NCBI RefSeq assembly: GCF_001637225.1
Contig: NZ_LVJI01000007.1
Span: forward strand, 1 to 64,000
Source of the DNA: Paenibacillus antarcticus
Lineage (GTDB): Bacteria; Bacillota; Bacilli; Paenibacillales; Paenibacillaceae
Length of the DNA: 64,000 bases
Direction of reading: 5' to 3'
In this document: in pieces, positions 26,306-34,085 of the stretch
Layout: each line of letters starts with the position of its first letter
Numbering within the stretch: position 1 is the first letter of the stretch
The notes under the pieces: generated by a model
Told to the model about the DNA's origin: nothing
Seen by the model: only the letters and a program-made list of their open reading frames with translations
Databases searched by the model: none
Made by a program: the position numbers and the translations under genes

Positions 26306-26325
26306 TATCTCTTGATTTAAAGATA
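26306..26325. promoter_or_regulatory. Second, imperfect MhqR-like site
   Basis: TATCT (26306-26310) and AGATA (26321-26325) are again inverted halves, but with a ten-base centre. It lies about 75 bases upstream of the perfect palindrome and could be an auxiliary site or chance in AT-rich DNA. Confidence 0.35.
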
Positions 26326-26374
26326 CTTTATTTAATTATATTAGTCAATCTTTATTTCATATCTGTCCTTAATA

Positions 26375-26416
26375 AATAAAAAAATAGCAGTCCCCGTTAA
26401 TATCAAGTGACCACTA
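26375..26416 (-). terminator. Terminator of the FlxA-like gene
   Basis: On the minus strand TAGTGGTC pairs with GACTGCTA (two G-U pairs) around a loop of 16 bases, followed by a run of seven T. Confidence 0.6.
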
Positions 26417-26449
26417 CCTTATTTAGATCTATGTAATTCCTTACTAGCC

Positions 26450-26785
26450 TTACACCAAGATATCAATGCCACCACTTGCACTGATTGTACCCTTAGCTTT
26501 TTGCGTATTGCTGTTTGTAATATTGTTGGTGTCCTTCTTAGTCGTATCTACTGCACTACTTTGACTTGTATTCGAACTCCTCTGAGTAATTTGAGCTGAA
26601 ATAAGCTGAATCTGTTGTTCTAGTTGAGCCACTTTCTTTTCTTTGGTGCTTGCATCGTCTTTACTTGCATTCTCTGTCTTAAGTTCAGCCTGAAGTTTGG
26701 CTAGTTGTTTCTCAAGACTCGATGTATCATTTGTTGATGATGAGTAAGATGTACTACTTGTCCCTGATATGGATGAAATACTCAT
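26450..26785 (-). CDS. FlxA-like small coiled-coil protein
   Basis: 111 residues. A Ser/Thr-rich N-terminus is followed by a coiled coil at about 24-68 (LEKQLAKLQAELKT, KVAQLEQQIQLISAQI), then a Ser/Asn/Thr-rich tail ending ASGGIDILV. This layout matches the FlxA-like family, which includes proteins co-expressed with flagellar genes in enterobacteria; in Paenibacillus the role is unknown. No signal peptide. The ATG follows GGGGGA. It stands alone with its own terminator. Confidence 0.7.
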   Translation of the reverse strand: MSISSISGTSSTSYSSSTNDTSSLEKQLAKLQAELKTENASKDDASTKEKKVAQLEQQIQLISAQITQRSSNTSQSSAVDTTKKDTNNITNSNTQKAKGTISASGGIDILV

Positions 26786-26921
26786 TGTTAATCCCCCTAT
26801 GATTGATAATGGTGAACCACTTAAGTATACGCGGAATCATTACCTCCTACCTGAGTGCTTGCTGAATGCAAGCTGAAAGTTACACCAATCCATCGCCCAC
26901 GTATGATGCAACTCTTTCACT

Positions 26922-27485
26922 CTAGTATTCCCCTGGTGTATTCATATTCCGGAATATATCCTGAGCATTCATTGTCAGCTCGTTCCCCTCTACCCATCGT
27001 ACAGCAGCTCCGTTCAACCATTTCATTACACTGTATTGCCCATGTTCCAAAGCATAATGTATGGAGTCCTTCATTCTATGATGATAGATTGCCACAATGG
27101 GATGATGTATACCTTCTACCTCCACTGCTAGTACGTCATCATCCTCATAGGCCGCAACCAATGAATCTATTACATCACTACTTATGTAGGGCATGTCACA
27201 CGGAAGGATAACATACCGATCTGCTGGGAAGTGTGCCATGACGGAATATATGCCTGCTAGAGGCCCACATCCCATGAACTCTTTCACATCAACAATAGCA
27301 TTCAATCCTTGATGAAATTCTCCAAGAAATTCCGAGCGGGCCACTAACACAACCACATCACTTACCGTCGATAAAGCTTCATACGCAATCTCATAATAAG
27401 GCTTACCTTTCATCGTTGCAAAAGCCTTCGGAGATCCATACCGCCGCGACAATCCGCCTGCAAGCACAACACCTATCGTGTTCAT
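26922..27485 (-). CDS. mobA: Molybdenum cofactor guanylyltransferase
   Basis: 187 residues with a nucleotidyltransferase Rossmann fold. LAGGLSRRYGSPKAFA is the GTP-binding loop, FMGCGPLAGIYSVM binds the guanine, and ILPCDMPYISS carries the metal Asp. It attaches GMP to molybdopterin to form the bis-MGD or MGD cofactor. The start has AGGAGG six bases ahead. mobB lies 54 bases upstream, so the pair is probably one transcript. No other moa/moe gene is in the window. Confidence 0.92.
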   Translation of the reverse strand: MNTIGVVLAGGLSRRYGSPKAFATMKGKPYYEIAYEALSTVSDVVVLVARSEFLGEFHQGLNAIVDVKEFMGCGPLAGIYSVMAHFPADRYVILPCDMPYISSDVIDSLVAAYEDDDVLAVEVEGIHHPIVAIYHHRMKDSIHYALEHGQYSVMKWLNGAAVRWVEGNELTMNAQDIFRNMNTPGEY

Positions 27486-27539
27486 TATCCACCTCCTATC
27501 TTGACTACTCCAAAGATTATTACACCTTTCATCAACATC

Positions 27540-28067
27540 TCAATTAAAGTTACTATTATCCTTTACGCCAAGCATGAAATGCATCATCCAACCCTTGATC
27601 TTTATCTCATCTGAAATGTAGAATACGTCATAATCCTCGTCTATCTTCACTCCTTCATATACCAAAACCAATATAATATTCGTTAGTGTATGTAAGCTTG
27701 CCCATTCTTCCTTCGTTCGTACGATCACAACTTTCGGTTCACTCGCTTGCTTAAATCCCTCTATTAATATGAGATTAGGGTCAGACAACTTGGCCATATT
27801 CAATAACCCTATATACTCATCTTCCTTGCGCATATGTATCTGAACTACACCACCGCCGACAACGATAGAACTAGCGGCCCCACTATTCAAGAACTTCATA
27901 CTATCTGTTTCAGAAGATGGCATCTCGAGTGCTCCGCCATGTCCATGATGTTTGATTACCGACACACGAAAGTGTTGAGCTACTAATTCTCGAATCCAGT
28001 ATTCAATGAGTGTTGTTTTTCCACTATCTTTGTAGCCCACAACCTGCAATACCTTTACAGCATTCAT
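27540..28067 (-). CDS. mobB: Molybdopterin-guanine dinucleotide biosynthesis adaptor
   Basis: 175 residues, a P-loop GTP-binding protein. Walker A is VGYKDSGKTTLIEYWI, then SVIKHHGHGG (conserved after strand 2), DSMKFLNSGAASSIV and LILIEGFKQASEPKVVIVR, all MobB hallmarks. It assists MobA in molybdenum cofactor maturation. The ATG follows AGGGAGG. The C-terminus WMMHFMLGVKDNSNFN is slightly variable compared with other MobB proteins. Confidence 0.92.
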   Translation of the reverse strand: MNAVKVLQVVGYKDSGKTTLIEYWIRELVAQHFRVSVIKHHGHGGALEMPSSETDSMKFLNSGAASSIVVGGGVVQIHMRKEDEYIGLLNMAKLSDPNLILIEGFKQASEPKVVIVRTKEEWASLHTLTNIILVLVYEGVKIDEDYDVFYISDEIKIKGWMMHFMLGVKDNSNFN

Positions 28068-28315
28068 TAAGGTAGACCTCCCTTCTTTAAGCTGCTACAT
28101 GAAGCTTGTACTATGACAGCCTTCGTGTAGATCCATCATAGGATAACCCCTTCACCCAAACAACTGATTTCATTCGTAAATTCACTTATCTCCATCTATA
28201 AGTTTAATAACTATAGAACTTTGGGTAATCTGTATAACAGAGCAGACATATTCCACTTATGAGAGATCATATTATTCATACTATTATTTATTATACCTAG
28301 GGGGATTACACTAAC

Positions 28316-29782
28316 ATGAAGCGCAATCATACGATGATGCAGTTTTTCGAATGGCATGTTGAATCAGATGGAACACATTGGAATCGTCTAAGAGACTCCG
28401 TATCTGAATTGAAAGAAAAAGGGATTACTACCGTGTGGATTCCACCGGTCACCAAGGGACAATCGGATAAGGATACAGGATATGGTACATACGATTTATA
28501 CGATCTGGGCGAATTCGACCAAAAGGGATCGGTTCGAACAAAATATGGAACCAAACAAGAACTCGTCGATGCGATCACAGCATGTCACGATCATGGTCTT
28601 GCAGTATATGTAGATCTGGTCATGAACCATAAAGCTGGAGCAGATGAAACAGAGAAGATTAAGGTCATTGAGGTAGATGGTGAGAACCGGACGAAAGACA
28701 TATCAAAGCCCTTTGAAATCGAAGCCTGGACGAAATTCACTTTCCCAGGACGTGGAGATAAGTACTCCTCATTCAAATGGAATGCCGAGCATTTTAATGG
28801 GACAGACTATGACGCTCGAAATTCACGTAATGGGGTTTTTAGAATTCTTGGTGAGAATAAACATTGGAACGAGAATGTAGACAATGAATTCGGTAATTAT
28901 GACTATTTAATGTTCGCTAATATTGACTACAATCATCCACAAGTGAAAAAAGAAATGATCTCTTGGGGTAAATGGCTTGCTAACACTTTGTCTTGTAATG
29001 GCTATCGACTTGATGCTATCAAACATATTAATCATGACTTTATTAAAGAATTCGCTACTGAAATGATGAAAGAACGTGGAGAGGATTTCTACATGGTAGG
29101 TGAGTTCTGGAATCCCGAACTATCTGAATGCCAGCAGTTTCTAGATACGATTGATTACAAGATTGATCTGTTCGACGTATCGCTTCACTACAAGTTACGT
29201 GCGGCTTCAGAGGCTGGTAAATCTTTTGATCTCAGAACTATTTTTAAAGATACGCTAGTCAGCTCTCATCCACAGAATTCTGTCACGTTCGTCGATAACC
29301 ACGATTCCCAACCTCATGAAGCGCTAGAATCGTGGGTTAAAGATTGGTTTAAACAAAGTGCATATGCTCTTATTCTGCTAAGACAAGATGGCTATCCTGT
29401 CGTGTTCTACGGAGACTATTATGGCATTGGTGGATCAGAACCACAAGCAGGCAAACAAGCAGCTATAGATCCTCTGTTGTATGCTCGTTACCATAAGGCT
29501 TATGGCAAGCAAGAAGATTATTTCGATCATCCGAATACGATTGGATGGGTGCGCCAAGGAGTGGAAGAAATTGAACGTTCGGGCTGCGCAGTTGTAATCT
29601 GTAATGGTGATAATGGAGAGAAACGAATGTGTGTTGGGGAACATCATGCAGGGGAAGTCTGGGTCGATCTAACCAACACTAGAGAAGAAAGTATAACCAT
29701 TGAAGAAGACGGTTTTGCAACATTTCCAGCTAATGGCGGTAGTGTATCTGTCTGGGCATATCCAGAAATTGATGTAGAATAA
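28316..29782 (+). CDS. Cytoplasmic alpha-amylase (GH13)
   Basis: 488 residues. It starts directly with TMMQFFEWHVESDGTHWNRL, as in liquefying Bacillus amylases, but has no signal peptide, so it acts inside the cell on maltodextrins or glycogen. The GH13 regions are VDLVMNHK, GYRLDAIKH with the nucleophile Asp233, GEFWN with the acid Glu263, and FVDNHDSQ with Asp330. A C-terminal beta domain ends at PANGGSVSVWAYPE. The ATG follows GGGGG by 11 bases, rather far. Monocistronic, with a strong terminator. Confidence 0.92.
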   Translation: MKRNHTMMQFFEWHVESDGTHWNRLRDSVSELKEKGITTVWIPPVTKGQSDKDTGYGTYDLYDLGEFDQKGSVRTKYGTKQELVDAITACHDHGLAVYVDLVMNHKAGADETEKIKVIEVDGENRTKDISKPFEIEAWTKFTFPGRGDKYSSFKWNAEHFNGTDYDARNSRNGVFRILGENKHWNENVDNEFGNYDYLMFANIDYNHPQVKKEMISWGKWLANTLSCNGYRLDAIKHINHDFIKEFATEMMKERGEDFYMVGEFWNPELSECQQFLDTIDYKIDLFDVSLHYKLRAASEAGKSFDLRTIFKDTLVSSHPQNSVTFVDNHDSQPHEALESWVKDWFKQSAYALILLRQDGYPVVFYGDYYGIGGSEPQAGKQAAIDPLLYARYHKAYGKQEDYFDHPNTIGWVRQGVEEIERSGCAVVICNGDNGEKRMCVGEHHAGEVWVDLTNTREESITIEEDGFATFPANGGSVSVWAYPEIDVE

Positions 29783-29800
29783 TCGTGAACCATCCAATAC

Positions 29801-29854
29801 AAAAAGGGCACTCGTTACAGCGTATACGCTACCTGTAAGCAGAATGCCCTTTTT
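29801..29854. terminator. Bidirectional terminator, amylase / TetR genes
   Basis: AAAAAGGGCA at the left pairs with TGCCCTTTTT at the right, with an inner TTACAG/CTGTAA stem. The flanking A and T runs let it work in both directions. Confidence 0.85.
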
Positions 29855-29898
29855 CCTCATGAAATCTATACCTTAGGATGTGATTCAAATATAATTCC

Positions 29899-30795
29899 TT
29901 AATTCCTTGTTTTTAGCGTATTCATCACTAGCATGTCCAATTGTTGAATAATATCCTTAAGCCCATGCTCTTTCTCTAGCAATCCAATAAGCGCGCGAAT
30001 CAAGACCCCTTTGGGTTGTTCACATGCAAGTTGCTCTTGCAATAGTTGTGTAGCTTCCTGAAGTTCCGTCTTCTCCGAATTCGATATATTAAGTTCCTTG
30101 ATGGTAGACATGACTTGCTGGATTAGATCACTTATTTGTGTAACATCAGGAACTTGCTCCCCTTTTAGCCCATACTGTATATATTCACTCATGTCTGAAT
30201 CTTGTAATAAAGCGGGTCTTGTTCTGACTTGTATATTTGTCGTCATATCCTCCATGCACTGTACGGCAAATATAGCCAAATCCCGAGCAATAAGTGACTT
30301 TTTCTCAAAAACGAATAAGAATATAAACTCTCGCATAATTCCATTATAAATCATCACGAGGTCCCATATATTAGGTTCGATACCCTCCCCAAATACGCGC
30401 AAGAGGCTCTCTCGATTATAACTCAGCAGATTAGCCCTTAGGCGGAATAAAAAAGGCGCGATCTTTCCATCAGGCAACGTTAATTTCTTCACTTCCTGCA
30501 TAATAAAACTATTATCTAGAAAGAAACCAATTTGACATTCCGTCTCGCGAATAAACACTTCCTTTAGGGAAAGCGTCTGGTCTATTCGAATATTTCTAAT
30601 TTGTTCAGTCATTCTCTGTTGTTGCATCATCAAGACTTCAATAAGTAAATCTTCCTTGGAACTAAAGAAGTTATATAAAGAACCCTTAGCGACGCCACAG
30701 TCATCTGCAATGTTCTGTATAGATGTAGCAAGATACCCTTTTTCCAAGAAAAATCGCATGGCTGAATCTAATATTTTCTGTTTTATTACGCTCAA
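29899..30795 (-). CDS. TetR-family transcriptional regulator
   Basis: 298 residues, long for TetR. The N-terminal helix-turn-helix is ILDSAMRFFLEKGYLATSIQNIADDCGVAKGSLYNFFSS in two parts, followed by a ligand-binding domain and an extra C-terminal helical region of about 90 residues (from about 205) that is predicted partly coiled. The TTG at 30795 follows AGAGG by seven bases, so I prefer it to the TTG at 30813. It is divergent from an MFS drug-efflux gene and very probably represses it, as in many QacA/EmrB-type pairs. Confidence 0.88.
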   Translation of the reverse strand: MSVIKQKILDSAMRFFLEKGYLATSIQNIADDCGVAKGSLYNFFSSKEDLLIEVLMMQQQRMTEQIRNIRIDQTLSLKEVFIRETECQIGFFLDNSFIMQEVKKLTLPDGKIAPFLFRLRANLLSYNRESLLRVFGEGIEPNIWDLVMIYNGIMREFIFLFVFEKKSLIARDLAIFAVQCMEDMTTNIQVRTRPALLQDSDMSEYIQYGLKGEQVPDVTQISDLIQQVMSTIKELNISNSEKTELQEATQLLQEQLACEQPKGVLIRALIGLLEKEHGLKDIIQQLDMLVMNTLKTRN

Positions 30796-30861
30796 TTCGC
30801 ATCCTCTTTTCAAGAAATAAATTGACTTTATTTAAAAATTGAGTAAAATTTAGTATATGTT

Positions 30862-30897
30862 TTGACCGATGAGTTTTATAAAAAACTACATGGTCAA
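30862..30897. promoter_or_regulatory. Imperfect palindrome between TetR and MFS genes
   Basis: TTGACC (30862-30867) and GGTCAA (30892-30897) are the outer arms of a near-continuous inverted repeat containing GAGTTTT and AAAACT. It lies between the divergent genes, and its arms can also serve as -35 boxes. It is the likely TetR operator. Confidence 0.5.
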
Positions 30898-31018
30898 TAG
30901 TACATACTAATTCATTTAACGTCAAGATATCTAACTCATGGAGTTGATGAGATTACATTGATTCCATTCTATATATATCACTAAGTAACTCAATGGAGAA
31001 TGGGAGAGAGATAACTGA

Positions 31019-32509
31019 ATGGCATTACAAACCGTAACAAGTGCACCTGTAAACACCGAGTTTTCTATAAAGGCAATTATTGCTCCCCTCATGGCTGTTA
31101 TCCTAGGTATGATTATGGTCATCCTTGACAGTACCGTTATCAACGTGGCTATTCCGAACCTACAAGCATATTTCGGAACAGACTTGAAGACAATTCAATG
31201 GACGATTACCGGATATATGCTAGCATTATCGGCCGTTATCCCACTTGCTGGATGGATGACCGATAAGTTCGGGGCTAAGAAGATCTTCGTCATTACGATA
31301 GCCTTATTTACATTCGGATCCATTCTTTGCTCTCTGGCTCAAACCTCAGAACAACTCATCATCTTTCGAATCATCCAAGGGCTTGGAGGAGGTATGGTCG
31401 CTCCCATCGGAATGGCTATGGTCTTCAAGCTTGCTCCACCTGACAAGCGAGGGGCCGTCATGGGTACGCTAGGTATTCCAATGTTACTCGCTCCTGCCTC
31501 AGGACCGATATTGTCGGGTTGGCTGATCGACATCGCATCATGGCATTGGATTTTCATTATTAACGTACCCATCGGAATTGTTGCTGTCATCGTAGGCATT
31601 AAGTTCTTACCTTCATTTGAGAGTAAAAAGGTACCTTCCCTCGATATTCTTGGAATCATCCTCGCTCCGATCGCATTCGCTATGTTAGCTTATGGCGTAA
31701 GTGAGGCAGGAACCAGTTGGACATCTAGAAGTACATTAACAGGATTGATCGTTGGTGGCGTTGCCCTCATCCTATTCATTATCGTGGAGCTTAGACAGAA
31801 AGAACCTTTATTAGAACTTCGTGTCTTTGCTTCTTCTGATTTCACAAGAGGTGTAGTCTTGTCTTGGATCACCCAAGTCGCTATGTTCGGTGCTATTCTC
31901 ATGATTCCTCTATATTTACAAAATGTTAGAGGCTTTACACCACTTGAAAGTGGCTTCACCACACTCGCTCAAGCCCTTACATCCATGGTCTTTATGCCAT
32001 TTGGAGGTAAAATGTTCGATAAATGGGGCGCACGTCCACTTCTCTTAGCAGGTCTAACGCTAGTATCGACAGCCCTTTTCTTATTCTCTCAGATTACGAT
32101 TGATACAGCTATGTCTATGATTATACTTCCACTTATATTTATGGGTGCAGGTATGGGGCTTACGATGATGCCACTTAATACGCACATCCTAAATTCAGCT
32201 CCACGCAGACTTGTGAATCGGGTAACGCCTTTAACATCAGCTACACAACAAGTGGTTACATCGTTTGCTATTGCTGGATTGACTGGGTATTTAACTTCAC
32301 AGATCGTCCATTACATGTCTGCTCCCGAGACAGCGGGGAACTTGCAAGCCAGCTCGACCGCAGCATTTGCTGATACATTCTTGATTACAGCATGCGTCGC
32401 TGTTGCAGGTCTTGTGCTAACCATATTCTTACGCAAACCTCGTGTTAACCCTGGGGATGAGCTTGCAGATGGCGAAATGCCAGACGTAAAAACAATGATT
32501 TCGCATTAA
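31019..32509 (+). CDS. MFS drug efflux transporter, DHA2 (EmrB/QacA) family
   Basis: 496 residues, with about 14 membrane segments as in DHA2. The motif-C-like start ILDSTVINVAIPNLQAYF, motif A at LAGWMTDKFGAKKIF, motif B/C around FRIIQGLGGGMVAPIGMA and GPILSGWLIDIASWHWIF are family hallmarks. It exports drugs or biocides in exchange for protons. Divergent from a TetR regulator across a palindromic operator. The ATG follows GGGAGAG. The specific drug cannot be told from sequence. Confidence 0.93.
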   Translation: MALQTVTSAPVNTEFSIKAIIAPLMAVILGMIMVILDSTVINVAIPNLQAYFGTDLKTIQWTITGYMLALSAVIPLAGWMTDKFGAKKIFVITIALFTFGSILCSLAQTSEQLIIFRIIQGLGGGMVAPIGMAMVFKLAPPDKRGAVMGTLGIPMLLAPASGPILSGWLIDIASWHWIFIINVPIGIVAVIVGIKFLPSFESKKVPSLDILGIILAPIAFAMLAYGVSEAGTSWTSRSTLTGLIVGGVALILFIIVELRQKEPLLELRVFASSDFTRGVVLSWITQVAMFGAILMIPLYLQNVRGFTPLESGFTTLAQALTSMVFMPFGGKMFDKWGARPLLLAGLTLVSTALFLFSQITIDTAMSMIILPLIFMGAGMGLTMMPLNTHILNSAPRRLVNRVTPLTSATQQVVTSFAIAGLTGYLTSQIVHYMSAPETAGNLQASSTAAFADTFLITACVAVAGLVLTIFLRKPRVNPGDELADGEMPDVKTMISH

Positions 32510-32534
32510 TTGAATGTACGTGTATTGAAATAGG

Positions 32535-32586
32535 AGAGGATGTCCCGCAAGCCTTGAATTAGGCTAATGGGACATCCTCTTGTTTA
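32535..32586 (+). terminator. Terminator of the MFS transporter gene
   Basis: AGAGGATGTCCC (32535-32546) pairs with GGGACATCCTCT (32569-32580) with an inner GCCT/AGGC pairing, followed by TGTTTATT. Confidence 0.8.
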
Positions 32587-32743
32587 TTAGACTCAACGTG
32601 ACTACTCATGTTGTTCAGCTATAGTGTCGTGTTATTGTAGTCAGTTGCACTGTCCTGTTCTCAGGGTAATAAGTTCATATGAGTGAATTGAAACTTCACG
32701 ACCTATTATTCGTAGTAAAACAAAGCCAAGGAGGAATGAATAT

Positions 32744-32926
32744 ATGATCAAGCGTTTACTTCAAAAATTATTAGGGTCAGTCCAACATTCCAAACAACGA
32801 AATCATCGGTACAGCTCCAGTAATCGTAAGCAACAATATAGTCGGCATAGTTCGTCCGACCGCGGTTATGGACGCAACAATCAAGGCCAGGGCTACTACA
32901 AGAAAAGATCTAGAAGTTCTAGCTAG
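32744..32926 (+). CDS. Small basic Ser/Arg-rich protein, unknown
   Basis: 60 residues, not recognised. After MIKRLLQKLLGSVQ, an amphipathic helix-like start, the rest is low-complexity and rich in Ser, Arg, Gln, Asn, Tyr and Gly (RNNQGQGYYKKRSRSSS), so likely disordered and strongly positive. The ribosome-binding site GGAGG (32730-32734) with nine-base spacing and a terminator right after the stop suggest it is truly expressed. Nucleic-acid, cell-wall or spore-component roles are all possible. Confidence 0.6.
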   Translation: MIKRLLQKLLGSVQHSKQRNHRYSSSNRKQQYSRHSSSDRGYGRNNQGQGYYKKRSRSSS

Positions 32927-32931
32927 TCGAC

Positions 32932-32956
32932 AAGCCGCTATCCGCGGCTTTTCTTA
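32932..32956. terminator. Terminator after the small basic protein
   Basis: AGCCGC and GCGGCT pair around a five-base loop, followed by TTTTCTTATT. The convergent kinase gene ends four bases later. Confidence 0.7.
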
Positions 32957-32959
32957 TTG

Positions 32960-33769
32960 TCATCGATTCAGCCAATGGTCCAAGTCCCGCACAAACTGTT
33001 GTGGATCTGTATAAGGAGGATCCATCTGGAGAAGCTTGCGAAGCATATGTTTAGTCAGAGGTGAGACTGTTAATTCGTCTTCCCATCCTGCATTTGATTC
33101 AACTTCAAATGTATCCGAATTATACCCGGAATACAGCATAAATAGCATGAAGTGGCCAATACCATATAGATCATTCGGAACTTCCGCGGTTGTACTAAGT
33201 GCTCTTTCGTCATCTGAGCCGAATTTATTTCGAATCGGCTCACCCATTCGAGAGGCCAAGCCAAAATCAATGAGGTGAATCTGATCTCCGTCCAATATGA
33301 CGTTCGGTAACCGGATATCGAGATGGACGAATCCTTGCTCATGGACATAACTTAAAATGCCCATCAATCTGCGAACGAAATAAATCGCCTCGTGTTCAGA
33401 GAACACTGCCCCTCGCTCGAAAATTAGATCATCTATCGTCTGTCCTTTCACATACTCCGTTACCATATGCAATTGATTCTTATATTCCAACGACGATAAG
33501 CATCTCTGAATCGAAGGATGCCTCAGCCGACCCAGAACGTCAATCTCTCGGTATAACAAATCTCGACCGACCTTCCCCTTACTAGGCTTAGCTTGCTTTA
33601 GAACTACCTCTTGCCCAGAATCCAAATCTACGCATATGTATGTCAACCCGTAGCTACCAAGGCCAAGGAATTGTTGTATTCGGTATTTGTCAGTAATGAC
33701 AGTACCCTCTTTTGTAGGATAGTCGATCCAAGCTTCGTATACCCCTTTCAAATACTCGATCACATCCAT
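32960..33769 (-). CDS. Serine/threonine protein kinase-like protein
   Basis: 269 residues, only a kinase fold with no transmembrane or PASTA part. Visible features are a glycine-rich loop FLGLGSYGLTY, ATP-binding Lys58 in VVLK, a Glu in YREIDVL, the catalytic loop HLDIRLPN (Asp151, Asn156, with HLD instead of HRD) and intact DFG (168-170). The metal-binding and catalytic residues are therefore present; the arginine preceding the catalytic Asp is missing, so activation-loop control may differ. The ATG follows AGGAGG closely. Target unknown; neighbours give no clue. Confidence 0.85.
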   Translation of the reverse strand: MDVIEYLKGVYEAWIDYPTKEGTVITDKYRIQQFLGLGSYGLTYICVDLDSGQEVVLKQAKPSKGKVGRDLLYREIDVLGRLRHPSIQRCLSSLEYKNQLHMVTEYVKGQTIDDLIFERGAVFSEHEAIYFVRRLMGILSYVHEQGFVHLDIRLPNVILDGDQIHLIDFGLASRMGEPIRNKFGSDDERALSTTAEVPNDLYGIGHFMLFMLYSGYNSDTFEVESNAGWEDELTVSPLTKHMLRKLLQMDPPYTDPQQFVRDLDHWLNR

Positions 33770-34020
33770 CGTGCCTCCTGAAATATTGAATTTTGTAGAG
33801 CCACTTAGAGTTATTACTTTTATACCATCATAGTCATTAAATTATATCATTTGCTCTAGATTCAATATACATAAACGAATTGGGTTGGGGACAAGCATCC
33901 CAAATCCACTTCGCTTATGTTAGCTACTATGAGTAATTTTCTCATCCTGAATGTGTACATGCCTCTCCGAAATGTCGATAACCCCAGCGAAATTATTATA
34001 AAAAGTTAAACCCACTGAGA

Positions 34021-34047
34021 ACTTTTTAATATGCCTCGTGCGTCTTA
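34021..34047 (+). promoter_or_regulatory. ECF (probable SigV) promoter of oatA
   Basis: AACTTTTTA (34021-34029), a 12-base spacer and CGTCTT (34042-34047). The sigV gene itself is preceded by the same two blocks with exactly the same spacing (36036-36062). AAC and CGTC are the core of Bacillus ECF promoters. Confidence 0.75.
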
Positions 34048-34085
34048 CCCACGTAAGACAAAACAGGTGAAGGACTGAACAGCAT

